A DNA stretch of 13,294 nucleotides from an uncultured Chitinophagaceae bacterium (lineage in GTDB: Bacteria > Bacteroidota > Bacteroidia > Chitinophagales > Chitinophagaceae). Both the position numbers and the translations under genes were made by a program. This document shows positions 6,086 through 13,241 of this stretch, piece after piece. Where the stretch lies: the NCBI GenBank assembly GCA_937897585.1, contig CALCNY010000083.1:1-13294 (forward strand). Direction: 5' to 3'. The notes beneath the pieces were generated by a model, which worked only from the letters and a program-made list of their open reading frames with translations, did not search any database and was not told where the DNA came from. Every line of letters begins with the position of its first letter. Position 1 is the stretch's first letter.

Positions 6086-7161
6086 GATTCTATTATTTTA
6101 ATGTTCCTTGCATTAGCCCAGCGTTTGAGGTTTTGAATCGTTCTGAACTTGTAGTACTTTTCTTTACCTGCATTCATTGACATCTCAAGCACGCCAAGTA
6201 GCATGTTGCTGTCAACCATATCAATGGGCTGTAGCTTTTCATTTAGAATTTGCACCTGACCAACTGTTACCAATCGACCGGGCTTTATTGTTAATCCCTT
6301 GACTGACTTATCTTTTTTTACCACCGGATCAAAATAGTCCAATGGCTTCATCCAAGGTGTGTAATTTAATGTTGAAGGATATTTATCAAACATGGGTTTG
6401 TAGTAATCGAATATCTCTACATATTTAGTTGAGGCACTTACCCAATAAGTGAATTTCTTTTTATCCATAGCCTTGTAGGTTCCCGGAGCTTTTGCGCCAT
6501 TGACCACAAAGCCAACTTCAATGAATTTTACATTGTTTACCTCATCAAAGTGTTGGTTTCCGGTGGCATATCCCAAAAACTCTCCGGGCTTTGCCAACCG
6601 AATAATATTGTTGTTCGAAAACACCTCATAAAATGCACCATGGTTGGTTGCATCCGGTGATTTACGAATAGAGACCTCTTTTATCGCTACGACTAAATTT
6701 GACTTTTGTGCAAATTTCACCGGAGGGGCTTTTACACCGGGCTTCACATCTTTCTTTGGATTGATACTTACTATTGTCAAGAACTTTGAATAATCCTCTG
6801 AAGAAAGTTCCCTCTGTAAGTCATCAAGTAAATTTGATTGATACAAGTCCTTGTAATTGCTTGACACTTCATCAAGATTAGTAACCTGCTTCGCTGTATC
6901 AAAAATCAACTCTTCATTTGTGCCGTCTGTACTCATGAGCCAACTAATACCGCTGGGATTCATGGCTGTTCTAAAAGTCATTGCCTGCCTGACAGAAGGC
7001 TTATCATCAGCCTGATTCTGCACTGCATTTTTATTCATGTTGGTAATAATCTTCTTACCAACACGATACACTAGGTAAGCTCCACCGACTATCAATAGTC
7101 CGTTGACCAGCTTACTGCGGTTATCTGAAACAACTTGTATGACTCTTTCTTTAATGGGCAT
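6082..7161 (-). CDS. Membrane-anchored protein with annexin-like repeat and SH3-like domain
   Basis: A 359-residue protein. An N-terminal membrane helix lies at about 17-35 (SKLVNGLLIVGGAYLVYRVG), followed by a basic and polar linker. Residues about 74-131 look like an annexin repeat: DGTNEELIFDTAKQ..., YKDLYQ, LLDDLQRELSSEDYSKFL. Residues about 155-251 fit a bacterial SH3-type beta barrel: VSIRKSPD (163-170), GEFLGYATG (193-201), FIEVGF (213-218), YWVSASTKYVEIF. A further ~100 residues of unrecognised alpha/beta sequence end the protein. It starts one base after the 57-aa gene and overlaps the lysin start. It might bridge a membrane and the cell wall or capsid and present or position the lysin, but this is inference. 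The annexin and SH3 calls rest on pattern only. Confidence 0.65.
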   Translation of the reverse strand: MPIKERVIQVVSDNRSKLVNGLLIVGGAYLVYRVGKKIITNMNKNAVQNQADDKPSVRQAMTFRTAMNPSGISWLMSTDGTNEELIFDTAKQVTNLDEVSSNYKDLYQSNLLDDLQRELSSEDYSKFLTIVSINPKKDVKPGVKAPPVKFAQKSNLVVAIKEVSIRKSPDATNHGAFYEVFSNNNIIRLAKPGEFLGYATGNQHFDEVNNVKFIEVGFVVNGAKAPGTYKAMDKKKFTYWVSASTKYVEIFDYYKPMFDKYPSTLNYTPWMKPLDYFDPVVKKDKSVKGLTIKPGRLVTVGQVQILNEKLQPIDMVDSNMLLGVLEMSMNAGKEKYYKFRTIQNLKRWANARNIKIIES

Positions 7162-7162
7162 T

Positions 7163-7336
7163 TTATAGCATTGAACGAATTTTCAAAAGCACCAAAGGAT
7201 TGCCTATTTTCTTTGAAATAGAAATAAGCTCCTGTGGTTTGAATGTTTTTACAATGGTCTCCAAAGCCTGTTGCACTTGTTTTGTTTCAATAGCATTTTG
7301 TACTTGTGTACTTAATTTAATTTCACTGTTCTGCAT
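7163..7336 (-). CDS. Small unknown protein (57 aa)
   Basis: A 57-residue frame from ATG at 7336 to TAA at 7163-7165: it begins MQNSEIKLSTQVQNAIETKQ and ends KIRSML. It overlaps the end of the 273-aa gene by 14 bp and stops one base before the ATG of the 359-aa gene, so it fills what would otherwise be a gap and fits the operon's translational coupling. Predicted mostly helical and amphipathic, with no membrane helix and a hydrophobic patch (GNPLVLLKI) near the end. I do not recognise a family; a minor structural or scaffold peptide is possible. Confidence 0.65.
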   Translation of the reverse strand: MQNSEIKLSTQVQNAIETKQVQQALETIVKTFKPQELISISKKIGNPLVLLKIRSML

Positions 7337-8144
7337 TTGCTGACGGTTGTTTGTCGTTTGAAGTAGTGATGTATTTTAATATCCGTTGGATATTGGTTTT
7401 GTCTTTTTCCAGTTCAATGAAAAGAAGATAGATACTGCCAAGCTCCTGATTATTTAAGGTCTCACAGAACTCACTAATCAGACTGATGATGCTTTGTCTT
7501 TGCTCCGGTGGTTGCTCTTTTTTATCTTCCTCTTTTGAAGACTCCAGTTCTTTTTGCTCATCCTGACCGGATAGAAAACTCATAGCAGCAGCCATGGGTG
7601 TTCCGGTGAAAAACTTAGCAAGACCGGGCATTGCCATTCCAATAATGTTGGAGTAATATTCAATTTGCTTTTTGGCATCGAGCGTAGATTGCATATCAGC
7701 CACCTGAAACTCTAGTTCATCATTGTGACTTTTGAGTTGTTGCAATTCCGCTTGAAGCTGCTCAATCGTTTTTTGCCTTTCCAGCTCATTAAATCTTCGC
7801 TGTACCATTTCATTCACCTCGGCTTCTCCAAGACCCTGAAAGCTCCCAGTACTTCGAGGTATCTCATCTTGCATTTCTTCAACATTAAATGTCTTAGCCC
7901 AAATCAATACGCCTTTTTCTAAGTCCTTGAATTCAACTTTTACCTTATCGGGATTCTCACTCTTTTCATAGTTTCTTACTAGCTGTGAGAAATTAGTAAC
8001 ATCAGCCTGGTCAATAGCATTGAGCTTTTTTCCGTTTCTATAAAAAGTTGCATTGAATACAACACTGTTATAGCCTTGCTTCGGAAAAGTCTTAATCATT
8101 TTACAACAGACTTCATTAAGATGATATATTTTCCTTTTGCTCAA
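7323..8144 (-). CDS. Coiled-coil protein of the virion module (unknown, 273 aa)
   Basis: A 273-residue protein. The N-terminal ~100 residues form a mixed domain containing VVFNATFYRNGKKL and GVLIWAKTFNVEE. A strong coiled coil spans about 108-158 (heptads rich in Glu, Gln, Leu). A moderately hydrophobic, Gly/Ala/Met-rich segment lies at about 163-190 (IIGMAMPGLAKFFTG, MAAAMSFLSG), then an acidic linker (EQKELESSKEEDKKEQ) and a helical C-terminus. The hydrophobic stretch may associate with membrane but is not a clean TM helix. The start overlaps the preceding gene's stop as ATGA. It could be a scaffold, a membrane-associated assembly factor or a minor virion protein; there is no recognised domain. 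Confidence 0.7.
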   Translation of the reverse strand: MSKRKIYHLNEVCCKMIKTFPKQGYNSVVFNATFYRNGKKLNAIDQADVTNFSQLVRNYEKSENPDKVKVEFKDLEKGVLIWAKTFNVEEMQDEIPRSTGSFQGLGEAEVNEMVQRRFNELERQKTIEQLQAELQQLKSHNDELEFQVADMQSTLDAKKQIEYYSNIIGMAMPGLAKFFTGTPMAAAMSFLSGQDEQKELESSKEEDKKEQPPEQRQSIISLISEFCETLNNQELGSIYLLFIELEKDKTNIQRILKYITTSNDKQPSANAEQ

Positions 8145-8464
8145 TTCTGAATAATTTGAATAAACTCAATCGTTTTTTCCTCCGTCAATGCTTCCGGGAA
8201 CTGAATACTAATAGTTCCTGAATAATCTTCAAGTCCTTGCAAAGTATTTATGTCCACAGGTATTCTTCTAGTTCTGCAATCCGAATGAATTAGCGTACCT
8301 ACAGGAAGTTGCTGCGGATTTGTTAGAAACAATAATTGATTGTACGCATAGAACTGATAATACTGTACTCCAACTTCAAGCGTCAATCTATAAAACTGTT
8401 GTAATGCAGTTTCAACATTTCGCTGTTTGAGTTGCTGTTGTATGAATAGCAGTTGATCGTACAT
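8141..8464 (-). CDS. Unknown 107-aa protein
   Basis: A 107-residue protein with a Gln- and Tyr-rich helical N-terminal half (MYDQLLFIQQQLKQRN, YRLTLEVGVQYYQFYAYNQL) and a beta-like C-terminal half ending with an acidic helix (EEKTIEFIQIIQN). No membrane segment, no recognised family. Its start lies inside the previous gene, giving a 53-bp overlap in a different frame, while its stop overlaps the next ATG as ATGA. Sitting directly after the two related beta proteins, it may be a small virion or assembly protein. Confidence 0.65.
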   Translation of the reverse strand: MYDQLLFIQQQLKQRNVETALQQFYRLTLEVGVQYYQFYAYNQLLFLTNPQQLPVGTLIHSDCRTRRIPVDINTLQGLEDYSGTISIQFPEALTEEKTIEFIQIIQN

Positions 8465-8870
8465 CGGTTTCTGTTTTTAAATATTCACATCTGAGATAGA
8501 TAGACACTTTGTAAGGGGCAAACATTTTATTTAAGAGAGCCTTTGAATCTACTCTTCGAGTGTCCAAATAATAACCGGTCACTAGTTGTCCATTTATCAG
8601 TGGAATATCAATATCCCTGTAAAGAGGAATTATACCTGGTGATGCTTCAAATTCAATCACATCGTTGATATACAATTGCTTTCTTGAATTAAACTCAAGA
8701 GCCAATAGTCCAATTTCAGGAAGGTCTAAACCCGAGATTATGCCTTGCGTGTGGCGAGAAAGATAACCGGTACATCTATTAACATGTGACGGAAGCTTAT
8801 GGCTTATTTCTACCACTTGACCCGGCTGCGTAACCTCTAGGCGAATAATGCTGTATCGAATGTCTGTCAT
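8412..8870 (-). CDS. Beta-rich virion protein candidate (related to its 134-aa neighbour)
   Basis: A 152-residue protein with alternating hydrophobic strands throughout and no membrane helix. Segments such as IRYSIIRLEVTQPGQVVEI, LLALEFNSRKQLYIND and APYKVSIYLRCEY align in order with IRIRINASGESVRF, LGLKINGQEVFDD and YPYDVKVYLWLVN of the 134-aa protein encoded just upstream, suggesting tandem paralogues with a single beta-sandwich or jelly-roll fold. The C-terminal ~18 residues (Thr- and Ala-rich) overlap the next gene and may be unstructured. ATGA overlap with the upstream gene suggests equimolar coupled synthesis. Minor capsid, spike-base or second capsid subunit are all possible; I see the similarity by eye only. 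Confidence 0.65.
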   Translation of the reverse strand: MTDIRYSIIRLEVTQPGQVVEISHKLPSHVNRCTGYLSRHTQGIISGLDLPEIGLLALEFNSRKQLYINDVIEFEASPGIIPLYRDIDIPLINGQLVTGYYLDTRRVDSKALLNKMFAPYKVSIYLRCEYLKTETDVRSTAIHTTATQTAKC

Positions 8871-9271
8871 TTGTGATGCTCGTGTGATTTATGTTGAGTT
8901 TCATTTACAAGCCACAGATAGACTTTTACATCGTATGGATAAGTTACATTGTAAAGTGTTCCTGGATCGGTGAACCTGCCTTCCACCGCAGAACCTCCGG
9001 CTTCAATTCTCTCTTCAAAATGAAAGAACTTTTTATTCGGAGCTACCTGATTACCACAAGTAAGCAATCGTACTTCATGTGCATCATCAAAAACCTCCTG
9101 ACCATTGATTTTCAACCCCAGTGAAGTCCCAACAAGCATCCGGCTATCCGGCAAGGACACATAAATGGCCTTAACGATAGCAAAAAGCTTATCTGTCTCA
9201 GCCGTGAACCTTACTGATTCACCGGATGCATTAATCCGAATACGGATTTGTTGAAACTTATGATTTTTCAT
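8867..9271 (-). CDS. Beta-rich virion protein candidate with His-rich C-terminus
   Basis: A 134-residue protein dominated by beta strands: IRIRINASGESVRFTAE, VKAIYVSLP, LGLKINGQEVF, FHFEERIEAGGSAVEG and YPYDVKVYLWLVN. The order and spacing would fit an eight-stranded jelly roll of about 120 residues. It ends in a short His-rich tail (HKSHEHHK). It follows the candidate capsid gene by 20 bp and precedes its probable paralogue with ATGA overlap. The leader contains GGAAAAAG, the nearest thing to a purine-rich ribosome site in the window. Candidate roles are small capsid protein, penton or spike base. Absence of enzymatic motifs supports a structural role, which remains inferred. Confidence 0.65.
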   Translation of the reverse strand: MKNHKFQQIRIRINASGESVRFTAETDKLFAIVKAIYVSLPDSRMLVGTSLGLKINGQEVFDDAHEVRLLTCGNQVAPNKKFFHFEERIEAGGSAVEGRFTDPGTLYNVTYPYDVKVYLWLVNETQHKSHEHHK

Positions 9272-9291
9272 AGCTCAGTTTCTTTTTCCTT

Positions 9292-9996
9292 TTATGATTT
9301 GATAACAGAAGTACCCCTTAAAATTGCCTTCAAGTAAGACTTATCAGGCGCATTGCTTCCCCATTCCAAATTGAATTCAATGGACTGCTGGTCTTTAATC
9401 ACTTTGGGATTATCCAAAATGTACAAGCCCTTGAAAATGTCTTTACCTTCTGTGAAGAACACTTCGTTTGAAGTATTAGGCACAAGCACCGTTCCATTGG
9501 CTTTGAACTCAAACTCACCATTACGAACATAGTCCGGAATGACATTGAAATTCACGGATGTCTGAGGCTCTGTGCCATCAGCAATACCAGCTAGCAACTG
9601 CATACCGTACAACAAGAAAAAGTTTCCTTTTTCCAATTTTCCGGATGAGATGTTTGAGATACCGACAACTTTGTTGTCATCATCTTTGAACATCTTAATT
9701 ACCTTACTTCCGGCAATACTTTTTACCACATAGATTGCCGTGTCAACAGCCTGCAAGCTGTGATTGGCTAAGCCTTTCTGAATTTCATGAGGCAGCAAAT
9801 GGATTCTCTTTTCAAATTCAGCACGACTGCGTGAGCCTGTTGATGCTGAATGAACGCGAGACTGCATTTGCATCTTGCGGTAAAACTTTTTCTTTGTAGC
9901 CACCGGGGCTGCATCCAACGCTTCCAAAAAGTCATCCTCATTGATGGCTCCTAAAAGGTTGTGTTCGCTTTGTTCGATTTCTCCGAGCGTAAACAT
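9292..9996 (-). CDS. Candidate major capsid or other main structural protein
   Basis: A 234-residue protein without membrane helix. Residues 1-80 are helical and basic (KKKFYRKMQMQSRVHSASTG), as in scaffold-like or internal arms of capsid proteins. Residues about 85-234 are beta-rich: VDTAIYVVKS, NFFLLYGMQLLAG, TSVNFNVIPDYV, GEFEFKANGTVLVPN, IFKGLYILDNPKVI, SIEFNLEWG, SYLKAILRG. It sits centrally in the putative virion block with its own 40-bp leader, a position typical of an abundantly made protein. Length and strand pattern would fit a single jelly roll plus an arm; double jelly-roll proteins are usually longer. I do not recognise a family, so capsid identity is a hypothesis from composition and context. 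Confidence 0.6.
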   Translation of the reverse strand: MFTLGEIEQSEHNLLGAINEDDFLEALDAAPVATKKKFYRKMQMQSRVHSASTGSRSRAEFEKRIHLLPHEIQKGLANHSLQAVDTAIYVVKSIAGSKVIKMFKDDDNKVVGISNISSGKLEKGNFFLLYGMQLLAGIADGTEPQTSVNFNVIPDYVRNGEFEFKANGTVLVPNTSNEVFFTEGKDIFKGLYILDNPKVIKDQQSIEFNLEWGSNAPDKSYLKAILRGTSVIKS

Positions 9997-10036
9997 GGTT
10001 ATTGATTTTTAATGGTTGAAATAATTATTGTTTTGA

Positions 10037-10600
10037 TTAGATGATTTCCATAAACTCTAATTCACCGCCGTCTTCTGTTCCTTCAACACTGCTGCTGCGC
10101 TCTCCAATTCTGTCAAGCTCTTCCTGAGTGTCCATGGGATTGGGATACGGCATATACACAGCACTTAGTGCAGGCAAATCAGGATTATATCTATCCACCT
10201 GAAGTTGAATCGGAGCAGATTCTCTGTAAACTCTTGGAGCGACTTCCTCGTCACTGCCCAGTCCGTCAAAATTTGCAAGTCCTGCTAACAAGTCTTTTTT
10301 CAAAATGACTTTTACACCACTAAGAACTCCTGATGCACCAACACCTGTAGCCAAAAGTTTCATGTGTTTTTCTTTGAGCATGATTGTTCCGGCAGCACCG
10401 GCAGCAATAAGAACTACCGGTCTTGCCATTGCCTTTGCGTTGAAGCCTGTTGCCGTAGCATCAACATTCAGGACTTTATCAATGAGCTTTCCGCCCACAG
10501 AACCCAAAACGACACCACCTCCGAGCATCGCCAGGTTTTTAACTTCTTCCATAACAGCCTGGCTGCTGATTTTGGAATGTGATTTTTTTCGAGTTGCCAT
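10037..10600 (-). CDS. Multi-pass membrane protein of the virion module
   Basis: A 187-residue protein. A basic N-terminus (MATRKKSHSK) is followed by three Gly/Ala-rich hydrophobic segments at about 22-44 (LAMLGGGVVLGSVGGKLI), 58-75 (ARPVVLIAAGAAGTIML) and 80-101 (KLLATGVGASGVLSGVKVIL). The C-terminal ~75 residues are acidic and Pro-rich (PALSAVYMPYPNPMD, EGTEDGGELEFMEII) and look extended. Glycine-zipper helices like these are common in membrane proteins of lipid-containing phages. It lies between the transglutaminase-like gene and the candidate capsid gene, so a role in the viral or host inner membrane, perhaps contacting the capsid through its acidic tail, is plausible. No family recognised. 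Confidence 0.7.
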   Translation of the reverse strand: MATRKKSHSKISSQAVMEEVKNLAMLGGGVVLGSVGGKLIDKVLNVDATATGFNAKAMARPVVLIAAGAAGTIMLKEKHMKLLATGVGASGVLSGVKVILKKDLLAGLANFDGLGSDEEVAPRVYRESAPIQLQVDRYNPDLPALSAVYMPYPNPMDTQEELDRIGERSSSVEGTEDGGELEFMEII

Positions 10601-10624
10601 GACTATTCGATTTTAAATGTTTGA

Positions 10625-12454
10625 TTATAAAAGTTTCATTGCCTTCATGGGTAATTCCTTTTTACCTCCATGATGTGACTTTGATTTACTGTGATGTTTT
10701 TTTGAGTGATGTTTCTTTTTTGTGCGATAACCCGATAACGAGCTTTGTTTCTTTGGCTTTGAAACCATTCTGTAAATGCCATACGCCAGCAAACCACCAC
10801 CTATAACAGCAGGCACAGGATTTTTCTTTATGAATTCCATAATACCGCCACCGGAAGTTGTACCGCTGTCTGTTGTAGTTGCATCAGCAGTGGTAGAAGC
10901 ATCTGTAGTCGTGGAAGCAGTTCTTGCAGTAGAAGCATCTGTAGTTGTAGCGTTATCCGTTGCATTGTCTTGATTAACCTCTTTTAGTAAAGTAGAAGCC
11001 GTTGGATCGTTGGCTATTTCATTTGTAATGGTATTGGCATCTAAATTTTCATCTTTACCAACAAGCCCTGAATCTTTTAGAATCTTTATAACCGCTACAA
11101 TGATTGGTGTTGCTGCTGCAATGGTAGAGGCTGTAATAGGTTCACCCAAACCCTCCAAATTGTCATACTCAACAATACCGTCAAGATTGCCTGCTTTACC
11201 TTTTAATATCGCATTACGAAGTGCGTTTCTTTTTCCCTGGAGTTTATCGGCAAAGAGTTTTTCCACCTTAGCAAGAGCATCTTTACTCTTATTCCAATAA
11301 GCCTCAGTGATACCTTTTGCTGCTGCCTGTTCCTTAGTGGCATAGCCCCATTTTAATTTGGAAGCCATTTTCTTCATGTTCATTTTCAATGCAAGCAAGA
11401 AGCCACCTCTTGCAGCTATTGACAATGGATTAAACCTGATAATTGCCTTACCAACATTTTTTAATCCTTGTCCAACTTTTTGAGCAGCATTTTTGATGCC
11501 TTTGAAAAAGCCCTTGAAACTTAGTCCATTGAGCATGTACTCATCATGATCTAACATTTCTCCTTCAACTCCGGAAAATCCATTGCGGATGTTTAACTGC
11601 TCTTCATTCTTTTCCAAAATAGAAAGAGCTTCATCACGCTTGTCTGTGTACCAATACTGAATAGCATAGTCCAGCATTTTGAGTAGTGCCTGCGGATCAT
11701 CAACCGTTTTAACCATGTTGGGATTGGATGCAATACTGTTCCTGGTAGAGACAAGATGCTGGTACAACTTATCTAAATCAGTTTTTGCAGAAACAGCTCC
11801 AATGCTGTCACCTGCTAATCCTGGAGCCATTACTGCTAAGTCCAGGTCGCTATTTAAGCCGCTCAGTACAGCGACATTGATTCCGTTTAAACTCATGGTA
11901 TAATCAAATTTGTCTGTGAAAGGTTTTTCGTAATTAAATTCTGACACCACACCGTCAATGCAGATATGCTCACCGTTGCTGTTAGGAACGACTACATACA
12001 CATGTTGCCAGTGGTCAGCTGTATATCTAGTAATCCTAAACTTGTGTGGTATTTTAAGATTAGTCAGAATACTTGAAGTGAAAATGCTCATGCAATCGCA
12101 ATCAACACCGCTCTTTCTGTCAGCCCATGTTCTAGCTGGTCTGCGAAGCTGCTCTAATCCTTTCTTGTCAAGCTTATACTGAATAAAAGAGTAGATAAAC
12201 TCCCAAATTGACTGACAAGTCTCTTCAAGGGTTTTCTTTTTTAAAAGCGGAGCAATCTTGCTGGTATCAACCAGGTATTTATGAACCACTTTCTCCATTA
12301 GCTCCACCGTATCATCCACCTCACCGTCATTAATAATCACTCTATCTCTTTCATCAGGCAGAGGGAAATACTTTGTATAGCGACTGCCGTCACGGATTTG
12401 TCTAGGCCCCGAAGTGACATCTATAATTGGTGATATGTTGGCAGATAAATTCAC
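10625..12454 (-). CDS. Transglutaminase-like protein with low-complexity linker and C-terminal membrane anchor
   Basis: A 609-residue protein starting at GTG (12454), which shares a base with the upstream stop (TAGTG). Residues about 50-170 form a transglutaminase-like core: Cys119 in SGVDCDCMS, IPHKFRITRY, His151 in DHWQHVYVVV and Asp167 in CIDGVV give the Cys-His-Asp triad. Residues 300-420 are helical and basic (FFKGIKNAAQKVGQGL, RFNPLSIAARGG). A hydrophobic stretch follows (about 441-460), then a Thr/Ala/Ser/Asp linker (498-537), a membrane helix (about 547-564, VPAVIGGGLLAYGIYRMV) and a His/Lys-rich tail (KKHHSKKHHSKSKSHHGG). The triad suggests a cysteine protease, amidase or crosslinking activity. 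The protein could mature or crosslink virion proteins or act on peptidoglycan peptides during entry. Domain call good, function inferred. Confidence 0.78.
   Translation of the reverse strand: MNLSANISPIIDVTSGPRQIRDGSRYTKYFPLPDERDRVIINDGEVDDTVELMEKVVHKYLVDTSKIAPLLKKKTLEETCQSIWEFIYSFIQYKLDKKGLEQLRRPARTWADRKSGVDCDCMSIFTSSILTNLKIPHKFRITRYTADHWQHVYVVVPNSNGEHICIDGVVSEFNYEKPFTDKFDYTMSLNGINVAVLSGLNSDLDLAVMAPGLAGDSIGAVSAKTDLDKLYQHLVSTRNSIASNPNMVKTVDDPQALLKMLDYAIQYWYTDKRDEALSILEKNEEQLNIRNGFSGVEGEMLDHDEYMLNGLSFKGFFKGIKNAAQKVGQGLKNVGKAIIRFNPLSIAARGGFLLALKMNMKKMASKLKWGYATKEQAAAKGITEAYWNKSKDALAKVEKLFADKLQGKRNALRNAILKGKAGNLDGIVEYDNLEGLGEPITASTIAAATPIIVAVIKILKDSGLVGKDENLDANTITNEIANDPTASTLLKEVNQDNATDNATTTDASTARTASTTTDASTTADATTTDSGTTSGGGIMEFIKKNPVPAVIGGGLLAYGIYRMVSKPKKQSSLSGYRTKKKHHSKKHHSKSKSHHGGKKELPMKAMKLL
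10872..10983 (-). repeat. Low-complexity Thr/Ala/Asp linker with 36-bp internal repeat
   Basis: This is the coding stretch for the linker before the membrane helix of the transglutaminase-like protein. A 17-bp sequence (gtagaagcatctgtagt on the plus strand) occurs exactly at 10893-10909 and again at 10929-10945, 36 bp or 12 codons apart, in frame. Neighbouring TTTDAST-type units are degenerate copies. Such repeats change length readily by slippage and encode a flexible spacer. Confidence 0.6.
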
Positions 12455-12954
12455 TAAATGATTTTTTCAGGGGTTGATTGATAAAAAATGCCGTTGGCAT
12501 AAGTTGAGAAGGTCATTTCCATAGGGATACCCAGTACCTGACCGAAGTTGCTCATGTTGCCTGACTTGAAAGCCGTCAATAGTTGAGGCAGTTTTTTCAG
12601 AATCCCAACAACAAAAGTGGCAATGGTAGTCCAGCCCAGGTTAAGCTCAATAGTATCAATTTGAGATACATTCAAAGGCTCAATGGTAATAACCTTATTC
12701 TCCGATGCTGATTGAGTAAGCAATTTCCCATTGGTCGTAAGCGTTACAACCGGTTTGGTGATGTTTACAGAATCCCTGCTAGGATTATTGATAGCCACCT
12801 CCGTGCGAAAAGCAATGCCCGACATGGTCACCTTATGAATACGAGGATTAACAAGCTTTGTAGAAATAGAATCGCCCACATTTTTCATGCGAATCAATTT
12901 GATGAGCCCATATGCCCCCAAGCCAATCAATCCTATTTTTACAATGTTATTCAT
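12454..12954 (-). CDS. Membrane-anchored LEA14/WHy-like beta-sandwich protein
   Basis: A 166-residue protein with an N-terminal membrane helix (about 5-22, VKIGLIGLGAYGLIKLI) followed by RMK. Residues about 35-105 resemble a LEA type 2 / WHy domain: MSGIAFRTEVAINNPSRDSV, VVTLTTNGKLL, ITIEPLNVSQIDTIELNLGW, an immunoglobulin-like sandwich. A second hydrophobic and amphipathic stretch (TIATFVVGILKKLPQLLTAF) follows, and the end is beta-rich (EMTFSTYANGIFYQSTPE). It overlaps the upstream gene by eight bases and the downstream GTG by one. LEA_2 domains are known in bacterial envelope lipoproteins and desiccation proteins; here it is probably a virion-membrane or spike-base protein. The domain match is by eye. 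Confidence 0.65.
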   Translation of the reverse strand: MNNIVKIGLIGLGAYGLIKLIRMKNVGDSISTKLVNPRIHKVTMSGIAFRTEVAINNPSRDSVNITKPVVTLTTNGKLLTQSASENKVITIEPLNVSQIDTIELNLGWTTIATFVVGILKKLPQLLTAFKSGNMSNFGQVLGIPMEMTFSTYANGIFYQSTPEKII

Positions 12955-13189
12955 CGTCTTTTGAATTTAAAGTTTGGCTGCATTTAGCATTTATGCGATC
13001 GGCAAGGTGATCCAGCACTTTTTTTACAACATAACCAACAGCAGCAGAAGCAGCTGCATAGACCATTACATTAGTGAGGGTCCCGAAGGAAATAGCCATT
13101 AAAACAGGCTTAACAGTGATGGCTTTCATTACACCACCAATCATGCCTGAAATGGTGGTAAAAGCGCCAGTGTCTTGTGGTTGATTCAT
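12947..13189 (-). CDS. Small membrane protein at the head of the operon
   Basis: An 80-residue protein counted from ATG 13189 (MNQPQDTGAF). A longer version would start at TTG 13213 and add eight residues (MFFQKARF), but ATG with an AGG about ten bases upstream is the better start. Two hydrophobic segments are visible: about 12-34 (ISGMIGGVMKAITVKPVLMAI) and 38-56 (TNVMVYAAASAAVGYVVKKV), followed by a basic and polar tail ending SKDDE. Its stop overlaps the next ATG by eight bases. It is the first gene of the visible operon. A small virion membrane protein is plausible, and a holin-like role cannot be excluded. No family recognised. Confidence 0.65.
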   Translation of the reverse strand: MNQPQDTGAFTTISGMIGGVMKAITVKPVLMAISFGTLTNVMVYAAASAAVGYVVKKVLDHLADRINAKCSQTLNSKDDE

Positions 13190-13241
13190 AAATCTTGCCT
13201 TTTGAAAGAACAAGATTATGGAGAAGTGGTGAGAGGGATGC

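Noticed and set aside
8412..8464. Frameshift fusing the 152- and 107-aa genes
   Set aside because: Both frames have plausible ends and starts and there is no slippery run in the 53-bp overlap.
10305..10973. Plus-strand frames opposite the 187- and 609-aa genes
   Set aside because: They mirror Gly/Ala-rich or Thr/Ala-repeat coding on the minus strand; all supported genes are on the minus strand with tight coupling.
13190..13213. TTG start adding eight residues to the first small membrane protein
   Set aside because: An ATG follows in frame with better spacing to a weak AGG; the longer start is possible but less likely.
13211..13218. TAATCTTG on the minus strand as a Bacteroidota -7 promoter box
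   Set aside because: It has one mismatch to TAnnTTTG, no TTTG box at the right distance upstream, and lies too near the start codon to call.
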